A stretch of DNA of 34,758 bases from Actinomycetes bacterium (GTDB taxonomy: Bacteria; Actinomycetota; Acidimicrobiia; Acidimicrobiales; Acidimicrobiaceae), in assembly GCA_021850605.1 (NCBI GenBank), contig JAJZLQ010000137.1, forward strand, positions 1 to 34,758, in the 5' to 3' direction. Positions 8,020 through 14,576 of this stretch are shown piece by piece. Every line of letters starts with the position of its first letter. Position 1 is the first letter of the stretch. A model generated the notes under the pieces. It was not told the origin of the DNA. It worked only from the letters and a program-made list of their open reading frames with translations, and ran no database searches. Position numbers and translations under genes: made by a program.

Positions 8020-8769
8020 ATGACGATGACCGCCCAGCCCCAGTCGCAGGTGACGGCCCACGAGCCGAAGGTGACCGTCCATCTCAAGATCAAAAGGTAC
8101 AACCCCGAAGTCGACACCCGCCCCCATTGGGAGGAATACGAGGTGCAGATGTCGCCAGGCGACCGGGTGCTCGACGCGCTGCACCAGGTCAAGTGGACCA
8201 TCGATGGCACCCTTAGCTTCCGCCGCTCCTGTGCGCACGGGGTGTGCGGGTCCGATGCCGTGGTCATCAACGGCCAGAACATGCTGGCGTGTGTGAACCT
8301 GATCCGCAATGTGGGTACGCACCTGACGATCGAGCCCATCCGCGGGCTCCCGGTCATCAAGGACCTCGTAGTGGACATGGAGCCCTTCTTCGCGCAATAC
8401 CGCTCGATTCTGCCTTACCTGATCGCGCACGACGATCCGGGCTACAAGGAGAGGCTGCAGTCCCCTGAGGACCGGGAGCGCTTCGACGACACCACCAAGT
8501 GCATCCTCTGTGCCTGCTGCACAACCTCCTGCCCGGTCTACTGGGCCAACGACAGCTACGTCGGTCCGGCTGCGATCGTGAACGCGCACCGCTTCATCTT
8601 CGACTCCCGCGACCAGGCGGCCGCCGAGCGCCTCGACATCCTCAATCAGAAGTCGGGCGTATGGCGCTGCCGGACGGCTTTCAACTGCACCGAGGCCTGC
8701 CCGCGAGGGATCTCGGTCACCAAGTCCATCGAAGAGGTGAAGAGGGCGATCCTCTATGACCGCGTCTAG
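8020..8769 (+). CDS. sdhB: Succinate dehydrogenase iron-sulfur subunit
   Basis: SdhB carries electrons from SdhA flavin to quinone. The protein has 249 aa. The N-terminal [2Fe-2S] ferredoxin domain uses C71, C76, D79 and C91 (SCAHGVCGSD...AC). An Asp at the third ligand position is known in other SdhB proteins and is not a defect. The C-terminal domain has CILCACCTTSCPV (C161, C164, C167, C171) and CRTAFNCTEACPRG (C217, C223, C227) for the [4Fe-4S] and [3Fe-4S] clusters. GGAG at 8003-8006 lies within the end of sdhA; ATG 8026 is a second possible start. The next gene overlaps its 3' end by 14 bases. Confidence 0.96.
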   Translation: MTMTAQPQSQVTAHEPKVTVHLKIKRYNPEVDTRPHWEEYEVQMSPGDRVLDALHQVKWTIDGTLSFRRSCAHGVCGSDAVVINGQNMLACVNLIRNVGTHLTIEPIRGLPVIKDLVVDMEPFFAQYRSILPYLIAHDDPGYKERLQSPEDRERFDDTTKCILCACCTTSCPVYWANDSYVGPAAIVNAHRFIFDSRDQAAAERLDILNQKSGVWRCRTAFNCTEACPRGISVTKSIEEVKRAILYDRV

Positions 8770-9103
8770 CCCTGATTCGGCCGGCCTGGCCGGCCTCATT
8801 GCGGAGCGAGTCTCAGCTCGAAGTCAACGACGTCGGCCCGGCGCCGCGATCTGTCTCCAAATCCGCGAGGGAGACGGTGCCGCGCGAGTCGGCATCACCC
8901 CGGACGGTGCGGCACGAGTCCTCGGCGACACCGAGGAATTTGCAGCCGTAATTACCTTGCACGCCTCATCCGGCACCGCGGCAGAGATACTGGCGGGAAA
9001 CCTGAGCATCCCCGATGCCATCACCGAGGGCCTTATAAGGGTTTCCGGGGAGGTTGCGCAGCTCGCCTCCGTCGGAGAACAGCTGCGCAGCGTGGGGACC
9101 TGA
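8756..9103 (+). CDS. Small SCP2 sterol-carrier-like domain protein
   Basis: A 115-residue protein whose second half matches the pattern of SCP2-type lipid-binding domains: a beta strand (FAAVITLHASS), then GTAAEILAGNLSIPDAITEGLIRVSGEVAQLASVGEQL. The (L/I)xGxL...A...G.(I/L).(V/I)xG signature is typical. SCP2 domains bind hydrophobic ligands such as fatty acyl chains or sterols. The ATG overlaps the end of sdhB by 14 bases, so it is translated from the same message. A role in succinate dehydrogenase assembly or lipid supply would be speculation. The assignment is from pattern recognition and could be a different small alpha/beta fold. Confidence 0.65.
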   Translation: MTASSPDSAGLAGLIAERVSARSQRRRPGAAICLQIREGDGAARVGITPDGAARVLGDTEEFAAVITLHASSGTAAEILAGNLSIPDAITEGLIRVSGEVAQLASVGEQLRSVGT

Positions 9104-9107
9104 AAAG

Positions 9108-9491
9108 GTGACGCGGCGCTCAAAGGGCGCGAGACGCCCCCCGCGTGGCCACGCCGGATGGTACAAGATCCGCACGCCCCTGGGTGAACAACTCCGCTAC
9201 TTCGATGGTTCCGCCTGGACCGAGCAGCGCCGCGACGTTCCGTTCTGGGCCGACGGACCCGACTGGGAGCAGGTGGCACCGTCGGCCGCGGATATCGACT
9301 CCGACAGCGGGTTCGCGGTGCGGAGGCTCTTCCAGCCTGCGCGCGTTCCCGCCGCCATCGCGATTCCACACCGGAACCCCAGAGTCCGCCTGCGCGCTGC
9401 CCTCGCGTGGATTCTTATTGCCGTGATGGTCGCCGGCACCGCCGGGTCGGCCATTATCTTCTTGACCCAACGCGCGGCCCAGGGGCACTGA
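9108..9491 (+). CDS. DUF2510-domain single-pass membrane protein
   Basis: A 127-residue protein from GTG 9108, chosen because GGGGA (9094-9098) lies nine bases upstream; the longer frame from 9054 overlaps the previous gene heavily. Residues about 16-38 (AGWYKIRTPLGEQLRYFDGSAW plus Thr) are the short DUF2510 motif (GWY...P....RYWDG..WT) found at the N-terminus of many actinobacterial membrane proteins. A single hydrophobic segment near residues 97-118 (ALAWILIAVMVAGTAGSAII) is followed by a short polar tail, so it is probably a bitopic protein with the domain in the cytoplasm. It is the last gene before a hairpin at 9497-9521. The function of the family is unknown. Confidence 0.75.
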   Translation: MTRRSKGARRPPRGHAGWYKIRTPLGEQLRYFDGSAWTEQRRDVPFWADGPDWEQVAPSAADIDSDSGFAVRRLFQPARVPAAIAIPHRNPRVRLRAALAWILIAVMVAGTAGSAIIFLTQRAAQGH

Positions 9492-9496
9492 ACGGG

Positions 9497-9521
9497 CCGG
9501 GGCGGCCTTTGCCTGCCCCGG
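9497..9521 (+). terminator. Putative terminator hairpin of the sdhAB operon
   Basis: Arms CCGGGGC (9497-9503) and GCCCCGG (9515-9521) pair perfectly, and an inner GGC/GCC pair extends the stem with one bulged T. The hairpin begins six bases after the DUF2510 stop codon. There is no T-run, as is common in high-G+C actinobacteria. Confidence 0.5.
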
Positions 9522-9541
9522 TTACGATGCGCGGACCATCC

Positions 9542-9571
9542 TTGTGGTCCCATCCCCGTGAGGGGTATATG
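9542..9571 (+). promoter_or_regulatory. Putative promoter for the 68-aa small protein
   Basis: TTGTGG (9542-9547) and TATATG (9566-9571) are 18 bases apart; the overlapping TATGAT at 9568-9573 is an alternative -10. Transcription would start near 9580 and give a short leader carrying the very strong Shine-Dalgarno at 9601-9608. Confidence 0.45.
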
Positions 9572-9612
9572 ATTTTGCAATCACAACGATCCTTCCAGCC
9601 AAGGAGGTCACC

Positions 9613-9819
9613 TTGTCCATACGGGGTGTCATCGACGATCGAGTTCTCGCAACGTACCGCGAGCTGTTGGATGCCGAGGACGCAGCCTTTTACGAGGTTG
9701 AACATGCCTACGAGGACGGAGACAGGGAGCACTTCCTAGCTGACCTGGCGGAGTGGCGAAAAGCCATCCAGGCAAAGTTGAAGTACTTGGAATCCTGCGG
9801 ACTGGGCGCCGAGGTCTAA
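9613..9819 (+). CDS. Small acidic helical protein (68 aa), TTG start
   Basis: Unrecognised family. A textbook Shine-Dalgarno (AAGGAGGT, 9601-9608) sits four bases before a TTG start. The protein is acidic and predicted to be almost all helix (DDRVLATYRELLDAEDAAFY, then FLADLAEWRKAIQAKLKYLE), suggesting a small coiled-coil or helical hairpin. It has one cysteine near the C-terminus and no membrane segment. It is bracketed by its own putative promoter (9542-9571) and a strong terminator-like hairpin (9861-9891), so it is probably a monocistronic gene. The ribosome site, self-contained layout and coherent helix pattern argue for a real gene. Confidence 0.75.
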   Translation: MSIRGVIDDRVLATYRELLDAEDAAFYEVEHAYEDGDREHFLADLAEWRKAIQAKLKYLESCGLGAEV

Positions 9820-9860
9820 CGAGAGACGGCGAGTATCCCAGGAAGTGGATCTCCGGTTCA

Positions 9861-9891
9861 CAGGTACCCCGCCCTCGAGGCGGGGTACCTG
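9861..9891 (+). terminator. Strong terminator-like hairpin
   Basis: A perfect 13-bp inverted repeat with a 5-base loop. The left arm is 9861-9873 (starts CAGGTACC), the loop is CTCGA and the right arm is 9879-9891 (ends GGTACCTG). It lies 41 bases after the 68-aa gene and is followed by CTTGTTC. It may also serve the minus strand, where genes end further right. Confidence 0.75.
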
Positions 9892-10243
9892 CTTGTTCAG
9901 GGTGGAAGAATCCTTCCTAAACGCCGGCCCTGCTGCTCAGGGGGAACGAAGCCGCCGGGGCGGGCACCGGATCCACCCCGGCTGACACCAGGGTCGAGAC
10001 GCCCGATTCTTCGAGAATGATTTCCTCGTCGTACGGAAGCATCCGAAATGCCGCGGTTGGCGTAATCTTCACTCCGAGAGCATCACGCTTTGAACCAGAG
10101 CCGAGACCTGTCTATCGGGTCAATCCTGGGCCGCGCGGCAAGCGCGGAGCTTTCCGAGCAGGTGGCCGCAATACAAGCGGGCTGTTCGCCGCTCAGCCTG
10201 GCCCGGAATCAAGGCTCCCACACCGGCACCTTCGCATCGTGAC
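9892..10243. other. Gap with one possible short ORF
   Basis: About 350 bases between a terminator-like hairpin and the end of the PDZ gene. The only structure I see is a possible 51-codon minus-strand frame at 9917-10072. Plus-strand frames here are low-complexity and unconvincing. Confidence 0.5.
9917..10072 (-). CDS. Possible small protein (51 aa) or gene remnant
   Basis: From a GTG at 10072 the minus strand encodes 51 residues beginning MKITPTAAFRMLPYDEEIIL, then EESGVSTLVSAGVDPVPAPA and a short Ser/Arg tail. The composition looks protein-like. The frame stays open for a further 14 codons upstream of the GTG to an in-frame TAG, without an ATG. The Shine-Dalgarno is weak (CGGAG directly against the start). 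It could therefore be a small gene or the 3' remnant of a longer one. The family is unknown. It lies downstream of the PDZ gene on the same strand. Confidence 0.3.
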   Translation of the reverse strand: MKITPTAAFRMLPYDEEIILEESGVSTLVSAGVDPVPAPAASFPLSSRAGV

Positions 10244-11047
10244 TCAGTAGTCGCTGATATGCGTCACCTGGATTTCCCGGTCGGAGTCTCCACGGGCGAC
10301 CAGTAGTCGCACTCGCTCTCCCGGGCGGTGCTTGCGGATGGCGTCCTGGATATCGCGCACAGTCTGCACGGGTTGGCCGTCGATCGCCACCAGCACGTCC
10401 CCGGCCATTACTCCAGCCTCCAAGAGCTGACTCCCTGATCGGGGAGGTTCCAGGATGAACCCACACTCGGGCGGAGCAGCCTCACGGGTAGGCGCAATAC
10501 CGGCTGCTTCCGCTCGCCCCACCTCGACGCAGCCGCAAGCTCCCAAGCTGCACATCGGACAAATACATTGGCATTGGAGATGGTCCTCGGCCAACTCGTC
10601 GGCAATAATGCGAGACAAATGGGTGGCAAGGGAAAGGGCTGCGTCGCGGTGCGCCTGCATATGGCGTGGCGCGATATCGCGAAGATCTTCATCGAAAAGC
10701 TTCAGTGACAGTTCGAACAGTGCGGCGTAGCCAACGGCGGCATAGGAAAGTTCGGCGAACAGAGCCGCCACGGTTGCGGAGCGTGGACCGGCAGCGCCAA
10801 CCCCACCGGTGAACGGGCTCGCCCCGACCGCGGATGCTGTCCTTGGGGCGACGCGGGGGTCGACTCCGGCTGACCTCAGATAGCCGGAAAGCTCCTCCCG
10901 ATGGGCGTCAATCATGGTGCCAAAGCCGTCCGGAAGTGCGGCCAAGACCTGAGGGTCCAATCCGTTTAGGTCGTCACTGATCAGGTCCTCCAGGTCAAGC
11001 ATGCTTAGCACGTTTTGATTCAGCCTCTCCAGACGTAGATCCGTCAT
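10244..11047 (-). CDS. PDZ-domain protein with an internal cysteine cluster
   Basis: A 267-aa protein from the ATG at 11047 (AGGAGGAA just upstream; the longer frame to 11089 lacks one). Residues 1-155 are mostly helical, with a Gly/Ala/Pro linker at 75-90. Residues 159-173 form a dense cysteine cluster (C159, C161, C163, C166, C171, C173). A PDZ domain fills 195-267: CGFILEPPRSGSQLLEAGVMAGDVLVAIDGQPVQTVRDIQDAIRK..PGERVRLLVARG, with the usual G-D-x-(I/L)-x-x-(I/V)-(N/D)-G core. There is no protease domain, signal peptide or membrane segment. The cysteine spacing suggests metal or Fe-S binding. The role is unknown, possibly a metal-responsive scaffold. It lies downstream of kynureninase on the same strand, 202 bases away. 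Confidence 0.75.
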   Translation of the reverse strand: MTDLRLERLNQNVLSMLDLEDLISDDLNGLDPQVLAALPDGFGTMIDAHREELSGYLRSAGVDPRVAPRTASAVGASPFTGGVGAAGPRSATVAALFAELSYAAVGYAALFELSLKLFDEDLRDIAPRHMQAHRDAALSLATHLSRIIADELAEDHLQCQCICPMCSLGACGCVEVGRAEAAGIAPTREAAPPECGFILEPPRSGSQLLEAGVMAGDVLVAIDGQPVQTVRDIQDAIRKHRPGERVRLLVARGDSDREIQVTHISDY

Positions 11048-11249
11048 GGCTTCCTCCTGGCAAGCGACCCAACGCCAGACTATGCACATCTGCTGCCCGG
11101 AATCTCGGCTTCAGGGCCGGACTATTCACGGCCTCGCGGGGTTCCCGCTCTCACCCGGTTTTGCATTTCGCTGCTTGCAGAGCCGGCCGAGGCGCAGCGG
11201 GGTGGTGGACAAGATCACGATTTCGTTGAACTCCATCTCGAGCGATTCG

Positions 11250-12497
11250 CTAAAACCGCCCCGATGCTTCGAGCTGAGCGATGCGCGCGACGATTTCCAC
11301 CACCTCGGCGTGGCTTGTGTAAAGAGGAGCAAAGCCGAAGCGGATGCGATCGGGCGTCCTGAAGTCGGGAACCACCCTGGCCTCCTCGATCAATGTGCGA
11401 GACACCGTGCGAGCCCGGGGGTGGCCAAGTGTCACGTGGGAGCCGCGCAGCGGTGCCTCCCTGGGAGAGCAAACCTTGAAGGAATGCGGTGCCAGTAGGC
11501 GGTCAACCGCGTGGATGAACAGGTCGGTAAGTGAGGCTGCCTTACCCTCCAAATTTTCTATACCCGCCTCCCCGATGAGCTCGGCGCCCTGGGCAACCAG
11601 CGCCGTACCGAGAATATTCGGGGTACCGGCTCCGAAGCGGCCTATGCCGGCTCGAGGGTTGTAGTCGCTCTCCATCTCGAACTGCTCAGCCTGGGAGAAC
11701 CAGCCGCGAACCGGGCTTTGCACGACCGGGATCAGGTCGGAGCGGACATACAGGTAGGCGGGCGCACCGGGACCCGCGTTGAGGTACTTGTAGGTGCATC
11801 CGATCGCCAGCTCGGAGCCGGTGCCGGAAAGATCGACCTTGATCGAGCCTCCTGCATGAGACAGATCCCAGATGATCCGCGACCCGGCCGACGCGGCTAT
11901 TGCGTTGGCCCGGGCCATGTCGATACGCGCGCCGGAACGATAGGAGATGGCCGACAAGCAGGCGAAGGCGGTGTCGTCGTCGAAGTATTCCGCCAAGGTT
12001 TCCAGCGCCAGCCCTTGGTCAATGTCGACGGGCATCTCCACCAACTCCAGTCCCCGCTCTTGGGCGATGCCGGAGAGAACGTAATGGTCGGTCGGAAAGT
12101 TGTCCGCCTCGATCAGGATCCTCCTTCGTCCCGGAACAAGTGAAATGGCAGCACAGGCAAGCTTGTAGAGGTTGACAGTTGTGGAATCGGCGACAAGCAC
12201 CTCTCCGGGGAGGGCGCCGAGAACCGCCGTAGCGAGGAGATCCCCTGCCGCAAAGGGTAAGTCCACCCAGTCGGACCAGGACCTGATCAACCCTGCACCC
12301 CACTCCTGGCGCAACACCCTGTCTGCCAACGACGCGGTGGACGCGGGCAACCTTCCGAGCGAATTCCCGTCCGCGTACAGGAGATCCGGCTCATCAACCA
12401 GGAAGCGCTGCTTGAATTCCGCCAGCGGATCTTTCGCGTCGAGCACCGCCGCCTTCTCCCGCAAGTCCGCCGGCATACGGCCGGTTTCCACAGCCAT
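11250..12497 (-). CDS. kynU: Kynureninase
   Basis: Kynureninase is a PLP enzyme that cleaves kynurenine to anthranilate and alanine (or 3-hydroxykynurenine to 3-hydroxyanthranilate). The protein has 415 aa from ATG 12497. The start is set by AAGGAGGT ten bases upstream; the longer frame starts inside that site. Family blocks: LLYADGNSLGRLP near the N-terminus, DSTTVNLYKL, IIWDLSHAGG (D211 and H214 contacting PLP), GCTYKYLNAGPGAPAYLYV with the PLP lysine K237, RGWFS, and RFGAGTPNILG. No other intact kynurenine-pathway gene is in the window, though a decayed cyclase-family fragment (the family of KynB) occurs near 28973. The 202 bases between it and the PDZ gene show nothing clear. Confidence 0.93.
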   Translation of the reverse strand: MAVETGRMPADLREKAAVLDAKDPLAEFKQRFLVDEPDLLYADGNSLGRLPASTASLADRVLRQEWGAGLIRSWSDWVDLPFAAGDLLATAVLGALPGEVLVADSTTVNLYKLACAAISLVPGRRRILIEADNFPTDHYVLSGIAQERGLELVEMPVDIDQGLALETLAEYFDDDTAFACLSAISYRSGARIDMARANAIAASAGSRIIWDLSHAGGSIKVDLSGTGSELAIGCTYKYLNAGPGAPAYLYVRSDLIPVVQSPVRGWFSQAEQFEMESDYNPRAGIGRFGAGTPNILGTALVAQGAELIGEAGIENLEGKAASLTDLFIHAVDRLLAPHSFKVCSPREAPLRGSHVTLGHPRARTVSRTLIEEARVVPDFRTPDRIRFGFAPLYTSHAEVVEIVARIAQLEASGRF

Positions 12498-13057
12498 CGA
12501 ACGAGCCACCTCCTTGGTAATTTCAGATTATGACCAAGATCCTCACGATGAGCTGCGCGTCGGTGCGCCCACCTAGCCGCCAACAAAGACCGGGAAGCTA
12601 TTATCCCCGCGCGCGACCGGTCGCGGAGGCCTGACCTCGGCGGCGGCGATGCTTGGAGTCCCGCCCTTCGCCCCTCCTGGTCCGGTCACCAAGGCGCTGT
12701 GCCGCAAGCAAATGGAAACCCGGCAATAAGTCTGACAAAATCACCCCCGTCCATGCTTAGGCAGCTCGCACGAGCAGACTGTGGCACTTTCCCAGCCCAG
12801 TTCTGAGACATATTTGAATGCCACGGAACAACACATGGCAACCCTTTTCATATGCTCCACCTCCCAGGGTCATGGCTAATTACATCGCAACAATTCTTGA
12901 ATCGCACATGCGCCCAGCCAACTCGGTTCTATAATTTGCAACGGAAGCGAGCATTATACCCAGACCACCAAATGGTCGCCGTGTGGCTGGGCTTAGCGAA
13001 TGGCGAAACCGGCGCTCCGTGGGTAATCCTTATCTTCTAATCGAGGAAGGAACGCAG
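12498..13057. other. Long upstream region and leader of the TasA-like gene
   Basis: About 560 bases between the divergent kynU and TasA-like genes. From about 12720 it is clearly A+T-richer than the rest of the window. It holds a consensus -10 box at 12930 and a leader of about 115 nt with possible hairpins (12960-13025). I see no convincing gene; the short frame from 12852 looks spurious. Confidence 0.5.
12930..12935 (+). promoter_or_regulatory. Consensus -10 box (TATAAT) for the TasA-like gene
   Basis: A perfect TATAAT at 12930-12935, the best -10 match I found in the window. No matching -35 lies 16-18 bases upstream (TTGAAT at 12897-12902 is too far), so an activator or alternative recognition is possible. 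The inferred start near 12942 leaves a leader of roughly 115 nt. Confidence 0.5.
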
Positions 13058-13873
13058 TTGTCGTCAAAAATGCTCCTTGCGGCCGGGTCCTTAGGCGTGG
13101 CATCGCTTGCATTCGTCGGTGTGGGCGGTTACGCCGCCTTTACCGATCAGGTAACCGGGCAAATTCACGCCTCGAGTGGCGTATTCGCTCTCAACGTATC
13201 CGAAGCAACTACCAGAACTCCGATCTCATGCACCAGCGGGGGCCTTGCCCAGAATGGGGCGCTGTTCGGCTCGGAGGGCTGTTTCGAGTGGGCCGCCGTC
13301 AACTCCAGCACAAACGCACCCACTGAACAGCTCTCTTCGCCTGGGTCGTGGAACAACTACACCGGCATCACCATGTCGATAACAAACGCATCACCCGGCG
13401 TTGCCTACGCATCAAATTTCGGGGTTCAGGACTACGGCTCTCTGCAAGGGATCGTCACCCAAGTTAATTACCAGGCGGATCAGAACAACGCCCTTGCACA
13501 GGGATCGAACGTCTACATGTACTATGCGCACGGCAGCTATAACAACAGCACCGGAAGCAGCGATCCATCTCCAGCCGGCTGCTCCGCTGTAGTTGGCGCA
13601 AACTGCCTACTCGGCGGAACTGACAGTTCGGGGAACGGGACTCTTTGGGCCTTGATCGGCTCGACGCCTGCAAACGCGAACGCGAGCTTCAAGTTCAGCA
13701 ATGGGTTCCTCCAGCCGTGGCGGCAAAACCCGACCTCGGGCCTGAGTGCTCCGGGCGATGAGGGCGGGTTCACCTTCAAGGCCGTCGTTGCCGTGGCTGA
13801 TGCCACCGGGAATGCCGCCCAGAACGAAACCATCACGCCTTCGTTCCAGGTCATCGGTGAGACGTTGCCGTGA
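13058..13873 (+). CDS. Secreted TasA/camelysin-like protein with SipW-type signal peptide
   Basis: A 271-aa protein from a TTG at 13058, six bases after AGGAAGGA (13044-13051). The N-terminus is a SipW-type signal sequence: MSSKMLLAAGSLGVASLAFV, then GVGGYAAFTDQVTG. The AAFTD stretch resembles the cleavage region of TasA/CalY proteins. The mature part is rich in Asn, Ser, Thr and Gly, lacks lysine-rich segments and alternates beta-strand-like stretches, consistent with an extracellular beta-sandwich or fibre subunit. Four cysteines (58, 75, 175, 183) could form two disulfides. The next gene is the matching signal peptidase, which supports the export call. Overall identity to TasA cannot be judged here; function could be biofilm fibre, surface layer or enzyme. 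Confidence 0.8.
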   Translation: MSSKMLLAAGSLGVASLAFVGVGGYAAFTDQVTGQIHASSGVFALNVSEATTRTPISCTSGGLAQNGALFGSEGCFEWAAVNSSTNAPTEQLSSPGSWNNYTGITMSITNASPGVAYASNFGVQDYGSLQGIVTQVNYQADQNNALAQGSNVYMYYAHGSYNNSTGSSDPSPAGCSAVVGANCLLGGTDSSGNGTLWALIGSTPANANASFKFSNGFLQPWRQNPTSGLSAPGDEGGFTFKAVVAVADATGNAAQNETITPSFQVIGETLP

Positions 13874-13901
13874 AGCATCCCCTGAACCGGGGACCGGCGA
13901 T

Positions 13902-14543
13902 ATGCACGATCCCGGGCAGGCTATGACCGTTGCCTCCGCCGAGCCGTCTTCGACGGCTCGGCCACCTGCAATCACGCGAGGTCGCACCGCCGTCCGGGCG
14001 GTGCGACTTACCGTTTCGTCGACCGCTTTGGTGGTCGCGCTGGTTCTTTTCCTGACATCGTCGCTCACCGTGCTGAGCGGGAATTGGCAGCTGACCCCGG
14101 TTCTTACCGGAAGCATGGTCCCCGCACTGCCGGTTGGATCGCTCGCCATCTCCCAACGCGAGCCCCTCGCCGATCTTCGGGTCGGACAAATCGCGCTCCT
14201 CCATCCGCCCGGCGCTCCGAAGATCACTTATGTGCACAAGGTCGTATGGCTTGCCCGCAGCTCCGGCGTCACCGAAATACGCACGCGGGGCATCGCCAAT
14301 CCTATAGACGACCCCTGGACCGTACGCGTGGCAAGCCCCCAGGTGTACGTCGTCACCCACGACATCGCATTGGTCGGATACGCCGCCATCTGGCTGAGGT
14401 CGCCAGAGGGGCGGGCGATCAGCATCCTTTGCGCCGGATTACTGTCGTTAACCCTCGTCGGCCTGGTAATCCGCGACGAAATGAAGAAGCGGCGAGAGCA
14501 GAACTCTCGCCGCAACAACCAGCCCGCAGGGACGGAGGAATAG
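13902..14543 (+). CDS. Signal peptidase I, SipW/ER type (S26B)
   Basis: A 213-aa membrane protease. The first membrane segment is about 36-58. The catalytic serine is S71 in VLTGSMVPALPVGSLAI. The catalytic base is H112 in ITYVHKVVW: the archaeal/ER/SipW subclass uses His where ordinary bacterial signal peptidases use Lys. The TRGIANPIDDPW block (D136/D137) matches the family's TKGDaN..D region. A second membrane segment lies at about 173-190, followed by a basic cytoplasmic tail. ATG 13902 is used; ATG 13923 (after GGGCAGG) is an alternative. It starts 28 bases after the TasA-like gene, so the two are probably co-transcribed and it processes that protein. It converges with mdh. Confidence 0.88.
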   Translation: MHDPGQAMTVASAEPSSTARPPAITRGRTAVRAVRLTVSSTALVVALVLFLTSSLTVLSGNWQLTPVLTGSMVPALPVGSLAISQREPLADLRVGQIALLHPPGAPKITYVHKVVWLARSSGVTEIRTRGIANPIDDPWTVRVASPQVYVVTHDIALVGYAAIWLRSPEGRAISILCAGLLSLTLVGLVIRDEMKKRREQNSRRNNQPAGTEE

Positions 14544-14576
14544 GCGGCTCACACCGGGTGGGCCGTCTTGAACGCC

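Noticed and set aside
8071-8300. Loss of a [2Fe-2S] ligand in SdhB (Asp at position 79)
   Set aside because: Asp at this position is also found in well-studied SdhB proteins such as that of E. coli, so it is not a defect.
12960-13040. Cyclic-di-GMP riboswitch upstream of the TasA-like gene
   Set aside because: The GCGAAACC and GGGTAATCC stretches recall parts of GEMM-type aptamers, but order and conserved core do not fit.
12852-13040. 62-codon frame in the TasA-like leader region
   Set aside because: It spans the consensus -10 box and the leader, and has no ribosome site.
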